Assembly: GCF_008369195.1 (NCBI RefSeq)
Contig: NZ_VOBC01000001.1
Span: 992,001 to 1,056,000 of the forward strand
From: Sporosarcina sp. ANT_H38
Lineage (GTDB): Bacteria; Bacillota; Bacilli; Bacillales_A; Planococcaceae
DNA: 64,000 nt
Direction: 5' to 3'
The translations under genes and the position numbers were made by a program. The notes under the pieces are model-generated. The model was not told where the DNA came from. It worked only from the letters and a program-made list of their open reading frames with translations, and made no database searches. Positions 39,565-49,311 of the stretch are shown here, piece by piece (position 1 is the first letter of the stretch; each line of letters opens with the position of its first letter).

Positions 39565-40415
39565 GAATAAAAAGAAAAACGATTTACGGTTATTTATTTA
39601 TCATGCCATGGCTAATAGGTTTTTTATTATTAGTACTATGGCCGTTGATCCAATCTTTTTATTTTAGCTTAAATAATATGAGGATCACGCCAATTGGATT
39701 AAAGTTTAAATTCGTGGGTTTTAATAATTACTTGGATGTCTGGCTGAAAGATATGTTTTTCATCCAAGAATTATTGCAATTCCTTGTGAATACGGCACTA
39801 AGGGTACCCGTTATTGTTGTATTTGCTTTGATTATTGCCATGCTATTAAATGAAAAGGTTAAATTTAAAGGAGCTTTTAGAACAATTTTCTTTTTGCCTG
39901 TTATTGTAGCAAGTGGACCTGTCATTGATCAGCTAATTGGTCAAGGTGCAGCAACTATTCCGCTGGCTGACCAAGAGGTTATTATTACAACTTTACATCA
40001 GTTCCTGCCTATGTGGTTTGCACAGGTGATTGGTGAATTATTTAATCAAATCATTATCATTTTATGGAACTCAGGTGTACAGATTTTGCTCTTTCTTGCT
40101 GTGTTGCAAAAGATTGATCCGCAGCTATATGAGGCGGCGAAAATTGATGGAGGTTCTGGTTGGGAATGTTTTTGGAAAATCACACTACCAACCATCAAGC
40201 CAATTATTTTGATCAATTTAATTTACACACTTGTGGCATTGGCCAATAGTAATCAGAATCCAATCATTAACTTGATATATTCAAATATGTTTTCGGCAAC
40301 GAGAGGCTATGGTTTTGCGTCTGCAATGGCCTGGATGTATTCAATTGTTACAACAATATTATTGATTATTATTTTCTTGATTTTCCGAGATAAAAAACCT
40401 AAAAGAATACTATAG
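39561..40415 (+). CDS. Sugar ABC permease, second pair, subunit 1
   Basis: CUT1 MalF-type permease of 284 residues; start TTG at 39561 overlaps the stop of the DUF5696-like gene, with AAGGTGG 11 bases upstream. N-terminal 'IYGYLFIMPWLIGFLLLVLWPLIQSFYFSL' and EAA loop 'EAAKIDGGSGWECFWKITLPTI' near 191-212. It is the second MalF-type permease in this operon, so the operon encodes two complete permease pairs. Confidence 0.92.
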   Translation: MRIKRKTIYGYLFIMPWLIGFLLLVLWPLIQSFYFSLNNMRITPIGLKFKFVGFNNYLDVWLKDMFFIQELLQFLVNTALRVPVIVVFALIIAMLLNEKVKFKGAFRTIFFLPVIVASGPVIDQLIGQGAATIPLADQEVIITTLHQFLPMWFAQVIGELFNQIIIILWNSGVQILLFLAVLQKIDPQLYEAAKIDGGSGWECFWKITLPTIKPIILINLIYTLVALANSNQNPIINLIYSNMFSATRGYGFASAMAWMYSIVTTILLIIIFLIFRDKKPKRIL

Positions 40416-40429
40416 AAAGGAGGCAAACC

Positions 40430-41431
40430 ATGTCATTGCAAAAATCAAAAGGTTTTTCTTCAGTAATGAAAAATCCCGCTATTAGCAACAAAGAGAAATT
40501 TAGAGTGGTCAAAGGAAAGGCATTTCGATTTCTCTTTGGTTTCAATGATAGAAGGGGGTTTGTTTTAAAACTACTTACATACACATTGCTCATTAGTATT
40601 GGTTTTGTGTACTTATATCCAATGTTACATATGTTTGTAACGAGTATTAAATCATTAGAAGATTTGCTTGATATGTCGATTAAGTGGTTACCTTCTACTA
40701 TCTATACAAGTAATTACGAACAAGCCTATTCTGTAATGAATATAAAATCGGCTTTTAAAGGGAGTTTACTACTTGCCTTACTACCAACTATTTGCCAGGT
40801 GGTGGTCGCTTCCCTTGTAGGATTTGGCTTAGCTAGATACAACTTCCCGTTGAAGAAACTGTTTTTTGGATTGATGATTTTCAGTTTTATCATCCCACCA
40901 CAAATTTTGATGATGCCGATGTATCGGTTATTAAGTGCATTGGAATTAACTGGATCAATAAATGCTTTTATTGTTCCGGCTCTATTAGGACAGGGGTTAA
41001 ATAGTACAATTTTCATTTTGATTTTCTATCAATTTTTCAAACAAACACCAGAAACATTATATGAGGCGGCGGAGGTAGATGGTGCTAACCAATTTACCAT
41101 TTTCTTTAAAATTGCTATCCCAATGGCAGTCCCGGCCTTTATCGTATCCTTCTTATTCTCATTTGTTTGGTATTGGAATGAAACCTATTTAACGACCCTT
41201 TATCTAACGAGTCGATCAACGGATATAACGACAATCTTATTACAATTACAGCAATTTGAACAAAATTACGAGGCCATGTATCCTGTCACAGCAAATAGCC
41301 CGAATAAAATTAATGAAGGCATTAAAATGGCGGGGACGGTGATTAGTATTTTACCATTACTAATCGTTTACTTTTTTCTACAAAGATACTTTGTTGAAAG
41401 TGTCGACAAAAGTGGTATTACTGGTGAGTAA
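40430..41431 (+). CDS. Sugar ABC permease, second pair, subunit 2
   Basis: CUT1 MalG-type permease of 333 residues, longer than usual because of a 40-residue cytosolic N-terminal extension before the first TM helix ('LLTYTLLISIGFVYLYPMLHMFV'). The EAA loop is 'EAAEVDGANQFTIFFKIAIPMA' near 207-228. AAAGGAGG precedes the ATG by 7 bases. It is partner of the permease just before and is followed by a second binding lipoprotein gene. Confidence 0.92.
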   Translation: MSLQKSKGFSSVMKNPAISNKEKFRVVKGKAFRFLFGFNDRRGFVLKLLTYTLLISIGFVYLYPMLHMFVTSIKSLEDLLDMSIKWLPSTIYTSNYEQAYSVMNIKSAFKGSLLLALLPTICQVVVASLVGFGLARYNFPLKKLFFGLMIFSFIIPPQILMMPMYRLLSALELTGSINAFIVPALLGQGLNSTIFILIFYQFFKQTPETLYEAAEVDGANQFTIFFKIAIPMAVPAFIVSFLFSFVWYWNETYLTTLYLTSRSTDITTILLQLQQFEQNYEAMYPVTANSPNKINEGIKMAGTVISILPLLIVYFFLQRYFVESVDKSGITGE

Positions 41432-41472
41432 TCACCTTGATATAATTTTTTCATTATAAAGGGGGAACTATT

Positions 41473-42918
41473 ATGAAGCGAAAATCACTAGCTGGTCTTG
41501 TATGTGTACTGTTGTTAATGTTACTGATGGTAGTTGGTTGTTCGAATGATGAAAAACCATCAGGTGGAGAAAAAGAGGGCGACAAAGAGACTGAAGATGG
41601 TGCTAAAGAGTTGTCTCTAGAACCTATGACAACAGAAGACATTACATTGACGTATGCATCTTGGGCTAATGGTGCCCTCAATCAGGAGTTAGCTAATAAG
41701 TTTATGGAGCTGTATCCAAATATTACAGTTGAGCTCGTTCAGTTAGAACAAGAAGGTTGGAACGATCACTTAACAAATCTAGCAAGTACAGGTGAATTAC
41801 CAGATGTATTTTGGTATTTAGGAAATGTAGACATTGCTGTTCGAAATAGCTGGCTAGGAGACATGACAGAGTACTTTGAAAATGACCCGGAGTCTGAAAC
41901 TGTTTTATCGACATTAAAGGACCAAGGCTATTTTGATGGTGAAAGAAAACTGGCTGCACCTGTTGCTTACCAACCCTATACAATCTTTTTAGATGAAAAC
42001 CTATTCAATAAGATGAATAAGGATATGCCTTCAGCTGATTGGACGTATAGTGAAATGATTGATTTAATGAAAGAAATGACCGTGCCAGAACAAGGGATTT
42101 ACGGTTATAATTCATATACAAAATTACTAACAATGGCACCAATCGTTAATGCTGATGGTAATGGAGAATTCGGTTGGGATGGAGAGAAATACGATCTTAC
42201 AAAGGATTGGGCAGATGCGACAACCCAACATGCCGAACTAGTGAGGAGTGGTGTACATGCTCCGCTATTCGATACCGATGAAGCTGAAGCTGCTTTCGGT
42301 GATCGCTTGCTGTGGGCGGCAAATACTGGCCGTTTAGCAATGCAATTAGATGCATGGTGGTCAGTTGGATTGTTCTCACAACCTGAATTTATGGAAAAGG
42401 GAATGAAGTGGGTTCCATATGTTGTTCCAAAAGGAGATACTGCAGAAACATTGCATAAACCAGCTTTTATTGACTTCGGTTCATTCTCTTCTGCTACAGA
42501 GCATCCACGTGAAGCGTATGAGTTGTTGAAATTCTTTGGATGGGGTAAAGAAGGATGGGAAACAAAATTACAGGCATTTAAAACATTGGAAAATGAAGAC
42601 GGTTCATTACTATTTAAGCATCCGGATGGATTACCATTAATCGAGGATGAAAAAATTTGGAGTGAATTAAGAGCGTTACTGCCAGAATCTCAGTATTACA
42701 CTGATTTCTTAGAACGAGCAAAAGAACCAATTCCATTAGGAGGAGCTTCACAACCTGGATTCCAAACATTCTTGGATGAAGTTTACTTTGGTGGAGAATA
42801 TGGGGATGTTGAAGCGGCTATTATGAATGGGGATGTAAACGCCCATGACATTGCTGAGGATTTAACAGAAAAGATCAATCAGTACAGAGAAGATGCATTA
42901 GCTGAATTGTTTTTTTGA
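41473..42918 (+). CDS. Sugar ABC importer, second substrate-binding lipoprotein
   Basis: Family-1 solute-binding lipoprotein of 481 residues. Lipobox 'LMVVGC' with Cys23, an acidic linker (about 24-55), then binding domain ('ITLTYASWANGALNQELANKFMELYPNITVELVQ', 'LPDVFWYLGNVD', 'APVAYQPYTIFLDENLFNK', 'GRLAMQLDAWWSVGL'). It has a standard size unlike the giant binding protein at the head of the operon. It presumably serves the permease pair directly upstream. AAGGGGG precedes the ATG. A hairpin after the gene separates it from the GH43 arabinanase. Confidence 0.9.
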   Translation: MKRKSLAGLVCVLLLMLLMVVGCSNDEKPSGGEKEGDKETEDGAKELSLEPMTTEDITLTYASWANGALNQELANKFMELYPNITVELVQLEQEGWNDHLTNLASTGELPDVFWYLGNVDIAVRNSWLGDMTEYFENDPESETVLSTLKDQGYFDGERKLAAPVAYQPYTIFLDENLFNKMNKDMPSADWTYSEMIDLMKEMTVPEQGIYGYNSYTKLLTMAPIVNADGNGEFGWDGEKYDLTKDWADATTQHAELVRSGVHAPLFDTDEAEAAFGDRLLWAANTGRLAMQLDAWWSVGLFSQPEFMEKGMKWVPYVVPKGDTAETLHKPAFIDFGSFSSATEHPREAYELLKFFGWGKEGWETKLQAFKTLENEDGSLLFKHPDGLPLIEDEKIWSELRALLPESQYYTDFLERAKEPIPLGGASQPGFQTFLDEVYFGGEYGDVEAAIMNGDVNAHDIAEDLTEKINQYREDALAELFF

Positions 42919-42958
42919 TAAATAAATAAATGAATGAAGGATAGTTTGTTCGATTGGT

Positions 42959-43010
42959 TGGCAGGTGAAATTCTTGTAAGTAAAGAATTTACCTGCCTCT
43001 CTTTAATATC
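42959..43010 (+). terminator. Hairpin between binding lipoprotein and arabinanase genes
   Basis: GGCAGGTGAAATTCTT pairs with AAGAATTTACCTGCC (one bulged G) and is followed by TCTCTTTAAT. It may be a partial terminator, so the GH43 gene is probably expressed by read-through. Confidence 0.6.
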
Positions 43011-43029
43011 AGTAGAAAGGTGTGAAAAG

Positions 43030-44331
43030 ATGATACCTCTACATAATATTCCAAAAGACAGAGAGCATGATGAAAGAATACAGCAAGACGAATCGCTTTG
43101 GGCAACTCATAATGTACATGATCCATCTATTTATAAAGAGGGGGATTGGTATTATGTATTCTCAACAGATGCTCAAGAAGGTGGAACATTCAAAGCGGGC
43201 ATCCAAATTAGAAAGTCGAAGGACTTAGTCAATTGGCAATGGGTAGGACGTGCATTTACAGAAGTACCAGGACCTGCAAAGAATTGGACTGGTGCAGTTG
43301 GTTTGTGGGCACCAGATGTTACGAAGTTTGGTGATACTTATTATCTATACTATGCTGCATCACAGTTTGGTAAGACACAATCCTTCATAGGTGTTGCAAC
43401 GAGTACTCATATTGAAGGTCCTTGGATTGACAAGGGTGAAGTCGTCAAGACTGAACAAGATGAAGGCCCGAATGCAATTGATCCTAATATAAGTATTGAT
43501 GAAAAAGGGGATCCGTGGATGGTATATGGGTCGTTTTTTGGTGGGATTTTCTTAGCTAGAATTAATAGCGCAACGGGTAAATTTGCTGAAGAGGGAAAGG
43601 GGACGCTGATAGCTAGACGACATGCAAGTGTTGAAGGTGCTATCGAAGGTCCCTATATCGTTTATAATCCCCATTTTGATTATTATTACTTATTCGTCTC
43701 CTATGATTCTCTATTTTCTTCGTACCATATAAGAGTGGCGCGTTCTAAACATATTGAAGGCCCCTATGTTGACAGTAAGGGGCATGAAATGACAAATACT
43801 GAACTTCCCCCAAATGATGTTGGGATGAAAGTACTTGGGAGTTATCAATTTGATGGTGGTCCCGCTTGGATAGCTCCTGGTCATAATTCTATATTAAAGG
43901 ATCAAGAGGATTATTATGTTGTCCATCATGTTCGTATGGAAGGCAAGAAAGGGCATTATCTACATATCCGGAAAATTGGGTGGACAGAGGATGGTTGGCC
44001 ACTTGTGTCACCACAACGATATGCAGGAGAACAAGATAAAGTGGTGAATATTGATGATGTACTGGGAAATTGGGAATGTATTTATTTTGATAAAGATAAT
44101 AATGGTAAGATGAATGCCTTGAATATTTGCATTACTACCCATCATAATGATCCTAATGCCTATGTAGTGGAACAACACGCTGATAATTATTTTTCGTTAT
44201 TTTCTTCTCGACATCCATCAATAGACGGAATTATGATCCAGGGATGGGATTGGGAGCAATGGATTGAAACTATTGTATTTATGGGGAAGGATAGCGAGGG
44301 CAATGTTTTGGTTGGAAAGCGAAGGGAATAG
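43030..44331 (+). CDS. Intracellular GH43 endo/exo-arabinanase
   Basis: GH43 enzyme of 433 residues without signal peptide, so cytosolic. Catalytic triad: Asp31 in 'VHDPSI', Asp151 in 'AIDPNI', Glu206 in 'IEGPYI'. These motifs and 'LWAPDV' and 'APGHNSI' match the arabinanase subfamily (AbnA/Abn2/AbnB). A C-terminal beta-barrel-like extension (about 325-433) resembles that of Abn2-type enzymes. The ATG at 43030 follows GAAAGG; an earlier in-frame ATG (42934) lies within the hairpin region and is unlikely. As last gene of the transport operon it should shorten imported arabino-oligosaccharides. Confidence 0.87.
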   Translation: MIPLHNIPKDREHDERIQQDESLWATHNVHDPSIYKEGDWYYVFSTDAQEGGTFKAGIQIRKSKDLVNWQWVGRAFTEVPGPAKNWTGAVGLWAPDVTKFGDTYYLYYAASQFGKTQSFIGVATSTHIEGPWIDKGEVVKTEQDEGPNAIDPNISIDEKGDPWMVYGSFFGGIFLARINSATGKFAEEGKGTLIARRHASVEGAIEGPYIVYNPHFDYYYLFVSYDSLFSSYHIRVARSKHIEGPYVDSKGHEMTNTELPPNDVGMKVLGSYQFDGGPAWIAPGHNSILKDQEDYYVVHHVRMEGKKGHYLHIRKIGWTEDGWPLVSPQRYAGEQDKVVNIDDVLGNWECIYFDKDNNGKMNALNICITTHHNDPNAYVVEQHADNYFSLFSSRHPSIDGIMIQGWDWEQWIETIVFMGKDSEGNVLVGKRRE

Positions 44332-44449
44332 GCCATTGTAACTTGCGATAAGAATGTAGTATATCCTTCACTCGTACGGTCTAATATGCCGTTTTCGGAA
44401 TATATATTCGCGAAGTGAAGTACTGCATGTTATTATAGTAATAATGAAA

Positions 44450-44470
44450 GATACTTGTACGTTCAATTCA
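44450..44470 (+). promoter_or_regulatory. AraR-like box before araR (autoregulation)
   Basis: ACTTGTACGTTCAATT, centred at 44460.5, matches the AraR consensus at 13 of 16 positions and lies 44 bases before the araR start. A weaker box, CTCGTACGGT, is centred near 44377.5. Autorepression of araR is known in B. subtilis and is likely here. Confidence 0.7.
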
Positions 44471-44503
44471 ATTAAAAGAGAGAAAGCTGCCAGGGGTGTG
44501 AAA

Positions 44504-45622
44504 ATGAAAACCAAATATAGTATCGTAAAGGACTCTATTAAGTCAAAAGTTTTAGAAGGAACGTACCAGCCTAACCAAAAAATTAGTTCTGAAAGTGAAT
44601 TAATGGAAGAGTTCGGCGTTAGTCGACATACCGTTAGACTCGCGATTGGTGACTTGGTGATCGAAGGGTGGTTATATAGGGAGCAAGGTTCCGGGACTTT
44701 TTGTGCGGACCGAACAGAAAATGCATCAAAAATTACTGGAGAGAAATCTAAGAATATCGCTATCATTACGACGTATATTTCAGATTATATTTTCCCTTCT
44801 ATTATAAGAGGTGCAGAAAAACATCTAAGTGAAAATGGTTATAATGTTATGTTATTCAGTACGAATAATAATCATGAAACCGAAAAAAATGTACTGGAAA
44901 CGATTCTTTCACAAAAGTTTGATGGTGTCATTGTTGAACCGACAAAAAGTGCGATTGCCAATCCAAATATTAATTATTATTTGAATTTGGAGAACCAAAA
45001 CATTCCATATATCATGATTAACTCTTATTATGACGAGCTAGATCCCGTTAGTATTACGTTAAATGATGAAAAGGGAGGATATCTTCAAACGGCCCATTTG
45101 ATGGAATTGGGGCACAAGAATATTGTCGGTTTTTTTAAAACGGATGATAAACAAGGCTCAAAACGAATGAAGGGCTATTTAAAAGCTCATCGTGACAATC
45201 ATATAACGATAATTCCTAATAATATCATTGCCTACAAAACGGATGAAATGATGACTAAGCCGTTAGAAGAATTTGAAAGAGTTTTATCGTTGACTAATAT
45301 CGAATGGCCAACTGCAATTATTTGCTATAATGATCAACTAGCTATGAAGTTATTGGATATTATTCGAGAGCGAAAGTTAAAAGTTCCGGAAGATATTTCA
45401 ATCGTTGGATTTGATAATTCTTTTTTAGCGAGCATATCTGAAGTGAAGTTGACAACGATTCAACACCCCCAAAGCGAATTAGGTGCAACAGCAGCAAAAC
45501 TAATTTTAGATTTGATAAATGATAAAAAAGGTGAACATAAAAAAGAAGATCACAAGATAGAATCGGTCATTTTTGAGCCGACATTAGTTGTGCGGAATTC
45601 GACAAAGAAGCTTGATGCATAG
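44504..45622 (+). CDS. araR: Arabinose-responsive repressor, GntR-type HTH with LacI-type effector domain
   Basis: 372 residues with the chimeric AraR architecture: N-terminal GntR winged helix (about 1-70: 'IKSKVLEGTYQPNQKISSE', 'FGVSRHTVRLAIGDLV', 'GSGTF') and a LacI/GalR-type sugar-binding domain (about 85-370: 'NIAIITTYISDYIFPSIIRGAE', 'FDGVIVEPT', 'AIICYNDQLAMKLLDIIRE', 'DISIVGFDNS', 'LVVRNS'). The ATG at 44504 follows AGGGGTG; an earlier in-frame ATG at 44444 lies inside the operator. It lies between the transport operon and the abfA operon and should bind the AraR-like boxes found at five promoters in the window. L-arabinose as effector is inferred from family. Confidence 0.93.
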   Translation: MKTKYSIVKDSIKSKVLEGTYQPNQKISSESELMEEFGVSRHTVRLAIGDLVIEGWLYREQGSGTFCADRTENASKITGEKSKNIAIITTYISDYIFPSIIRGAEKHLSENGYNVMLFSTNNNHETEKNVLETILSQKFDGVIVEPTKSAIANPNINYYLNLENQNIPYIMINSYYDELDPVSITLNDEKGGYLQTAHLMELGHKNIVGFFKTDDKQGSKRMKGYLKAHRDNHITIIPNNIIAYKTDEMMTKPLEEFERVLSLTNIEWPTAIICYNDQLAMKLLDIIRERKLKVPEDISIVGFDNSFLASISEVKLTTIQHPQSELGATAAKLILDLINDKKGEHKKEDHKIESVIFEPTLVVRNSTKKLDA

Positions 45623-45631
45623 GAATATGGA

Positions 45632-45701
45632 CAGAAGCTTAAGTGAATACAATCCACTACAAAAAGATACCTGTTTTAGGTATCTTTTTTGTAGTGGATT
45701 G
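45632..45701 (+). terminator. araR terminator (first copy of a duplicated unit)
   Basis: A 22-bp stem, CAATCCACTAC plus AAAAAGATACC pairing with GGTATCTTTTTTGTAGTGGATTG around TGTTTTA. The core GATACC/GGTATC plus T6 is a standard terminator. The preceding bases CAGAAGCTTAAGTGAATAC are repeated 156 bases downstream. Confidence 0.85.
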
Positions 45702-45787
45702 CCCAATTACACCGCATGTTTTGTTGGGGAAATATGATGTTTCTTGTGGGGAATATTATTAGATGATGCTCTTGCATAGGGGGTGTT

Positions 45788-45847
45788 CAGAAGCTTAAGT
45801 GAATACAATTCACTATTAAAAGATACCTTTTAAAGGTATCTTTTTTT
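45788..45847 (+). terminator. Second, duplicated copy of the araR terminator
   Basis: CAGAAGCTTAAGTGAATACAAT recurs here, and GATACCTTTTAAAGGTATC followed by T7 forms a terminator. The outer stem arm is no longer matched as in copy one. It is a tandem duplication of about 156 bases. Confidence 0.8.
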
Positions 45848-45869
45848 ATGCAATATTACAAAATTAATC

Positions 45870-45955
45870 TTGACAATTCTCTAATAATTCTTTAGCATTG
45901 ATATACGTACAACTTAAGTGTTTTTAATAGTAAATATTAAACTTGTACGTCCCAC
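45870..45955 (+). promoter_or_regulatory. Promoter with paired AraR-like operators before abfA operon
   Basis: -35 TTGACA (45870-45875), 17-bp spacer, -10 TAGCAT (45893-45898). AraR-like box 1 ATATACGTACAA is centred at 45906.5, over the expected transcription start; box 2 TTGTACGTCC is centred at 45948.5. The 42-bp spacing matches the cooperative arrangement known for B. subtilis AraR. Confidence 0.82.
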
Positions 45956-45999
45956 TAGGGGACGGTGCAGAGACTCTGCTTTGCCTCTTGCTATCATCA

Positions 46000-46013
46000 T
46001 GAAAGCGGTTAAC
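46000..46013 (+). promoter_or_regulatory. cre-like site within abfA leader
   Basis: TGAAAGCGGTTAAC fits cre at 12 of 14 positions; it lies about 95 bases after the predicted transcription start, where CcpA can act as roadblock. Confidence 0.5.
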
Positions 46014-46036
46014 GTTATTCTGAAGTGCGTAATGAC

Positions 46037-47740
<1,704 letters not shown>

Positions 47741-47753
47741 ATGAGGTGTCATG

Positions 47754-49244
47754 ATGGAAAACAATCAAGTTATTATTAATACAGATATCGAAGAAGGAAC
47801 GATTAATAAAAATATTTATGGGCATTTTGCTGAGCATCTTGGCAGAGGTATTTACGAAGGGATTTGGGTTGGTGAAGACTCCCCGATTCCTAATACAAAT
47901 GGAATTCGAAATGATATTGTCGAAGCGTTAAAAAACATTAGTATTCCGGTTATTAGATGGCCTGGAGGCTGCTTTGCTGATGAGTATCATTGGAAAGATG
48001 GTATTGGGCCTCGAGAAGGGCGAAAACGTATGGTCAATACGCATTGGGGTGGCCTTGTAGAAAATAATCATTTTGGGACACATGAATTTATGATGTTGTG
48101 CGATATGTTGGGGACTGAACCTTATATATGTGGCAATGTAGGGAGTGGAACTGTCCAGGAAATGTCAGAGTGGGTTGAATACATGACATTTGATGGTGAA
48201 TCACCGATGGTCAATTGGCGACAGGAAAACGGACGACAAGAGCCATGGAAAGTAAAATATTTTGGTGTTGGTAATGAAAACTGGGGCTGTGGTGGAAATA
48301 TGCGCCCTGAATATTATGCAGACCTTTATCGCCGCTATCAAACCTATGTACGGAATTATGGTGACAATAAGCTGTATAAAATTGCTGGTGGTGCCAATGT
48401 CGATGATTACAATTGGACGGAAGTGTTGATGCGCGAAGCGGGTCATTTGATGGATGGTTTAAGCATTCACTATTACACAATTCCGGGTGACTTTTGGACA
48501 GGCAAAGGTTCTGCAACTGATTTTACTGAAGATGAGTGGACAATTACGATGCAAAGAGTACTTCATACGGAAGAGTTAATTAAAAATCATAGCATAATTA
48601 TGGATAAATATGATCCTGATAAGCGAGTAGGAATGATTATTGATGAGTGGGGGACTTGGTTTGATGCAGAGCCGGGCACGAATCCAGGTTTCCTTTATCA
48701 GCAGAATACAATTCGTGATGCCCTCGTTGCAGGTGTGTCATTAAATATCTTTAACAATCATTGTGATCGCGTGCAAATGGCGAATATTGCACAAACGGTA
48801 AATGTCTTACAAGCAATGATTTTAACAGATGGCGCTAAAATGATTCTGACACCAACGTATCATGTGTTTGAAATGTATAAAGTGCATCAGGATGCTAAAA
48901 AGCTAGCTGTTGAAATCAATGTAGACTCGATTACAAGTGGAGGGGCTGTTATTCCTCAAGTAAGTGTGTCTGCATCTAAAGATAAGGATGGAAAGGTTCA
49001 TATTAGCTTATGTAATTTAGATAATCATGCTGATGCTACGATTACGCTGAACTTACGTGGCATTGTTGATCCAATCCATGTTGCTGGACGAATTTTAACA
49101 TCAGAGCAGATGGATGCACGTAATACTTTTGAAGCGCCAAATACTGTTGAACCAACTGCATTTACAGGATTTACAGTTGATGGTCATAATCTTCGTATTT
49201 CTTTACCTTCTAAATCGGTCACAATGCTAGCAATTGAATCATAA
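47754..49244 (+). CDS. abf2: GH51 alpha-L-arabinofuranosidase, second paralogue
   Basis: GH51 enzyme of 496 residues, cytosolic. Acid/base Glu175 in '[11 protein letters not shown]', nucleophile Glu298 in 'IIDEWGTWF'; N-terminal '[22 protein letters not shown]' and '[22 protein letters not shown]'. It differs clearly from the neighbour upstream and resembles the Abf2/XsaA branch, so the pair probably splits linkage preferences (alpha-1,5 versus alpha-1,2/1,3), as in B. subtilis AbfA/Abf2; that is inference. The ATG at 47754 is better spaced from GAGGTG than the ATG at 47751. Confidence 0.93.
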   Translation: MENNQVIINTDIEEGTINKNIYGHFAEHLGRGIYEGIWVGEDSPIPNTNGIRNDIVEALKNISIPVIRWPGGCFADEYHWKDGIGPREGRKRMVNTHWGGLVENNHFGTHEFMMLCDMLGTEPYICGNVGSGTVQEMSEWVEYMTFDGESPMVNWRQENGRQEPWKVKYFGVGNENWGCGGNMRPEYYADLYRRYQTYVRNYGDNKLYKIAGGANVDDYNWTEVLMREAGHLMDGLSIHYYTIPGDFWTGKGSATDFTEDEWTITMQRVLHTEELIKNHSIIMDKYDPDKRVGMIIDEWGTWFDAEPGTNPGFLYQQNTIRDALVAGVSLNIFNNHCDRVQMANIAQTVNVLQAMILTDGAKMILTPTYHVFEMYKVHQDAKKLAVEINVDSITSGGAVIPQVSVSASKDKDGKVHISLCNLDNHADATITLNLRGIVDPIHVAGRILTSEQMDARNTFEAPNTVEPTAFTGFTVDGHNLRISLPSKSVTMLAIES

Positions 49245-49259
49245 ATCATGAATTATGAG

Positions 49260-49296
49260 TAAAAAAATGGTGGCAGTATATGCTACCATTTTTTTG
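49260..49296 (+). terminator. Terminator-like hairpin between abf2 and GH127-type gene
   Basis: AAAAAATGGTGGCA pairs with TGCTACCATTTTTT (one bulged G) around GTATA, followed by T-rich sequence. It may partly end transcription; no clear promoter is seen before the next gene. Confidence 0.75.
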
Positions 49297-49311
49297 AAAG
49301 GGGACTAAAAT

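Noticed and set aside
45632..45847. Repeated hairpin units considered as a CRISPR array or mobile element ends
   Set aside because: Only two copies, each a terminator with T-run; no regular spacers, no transposase, no target-site duplication seen.
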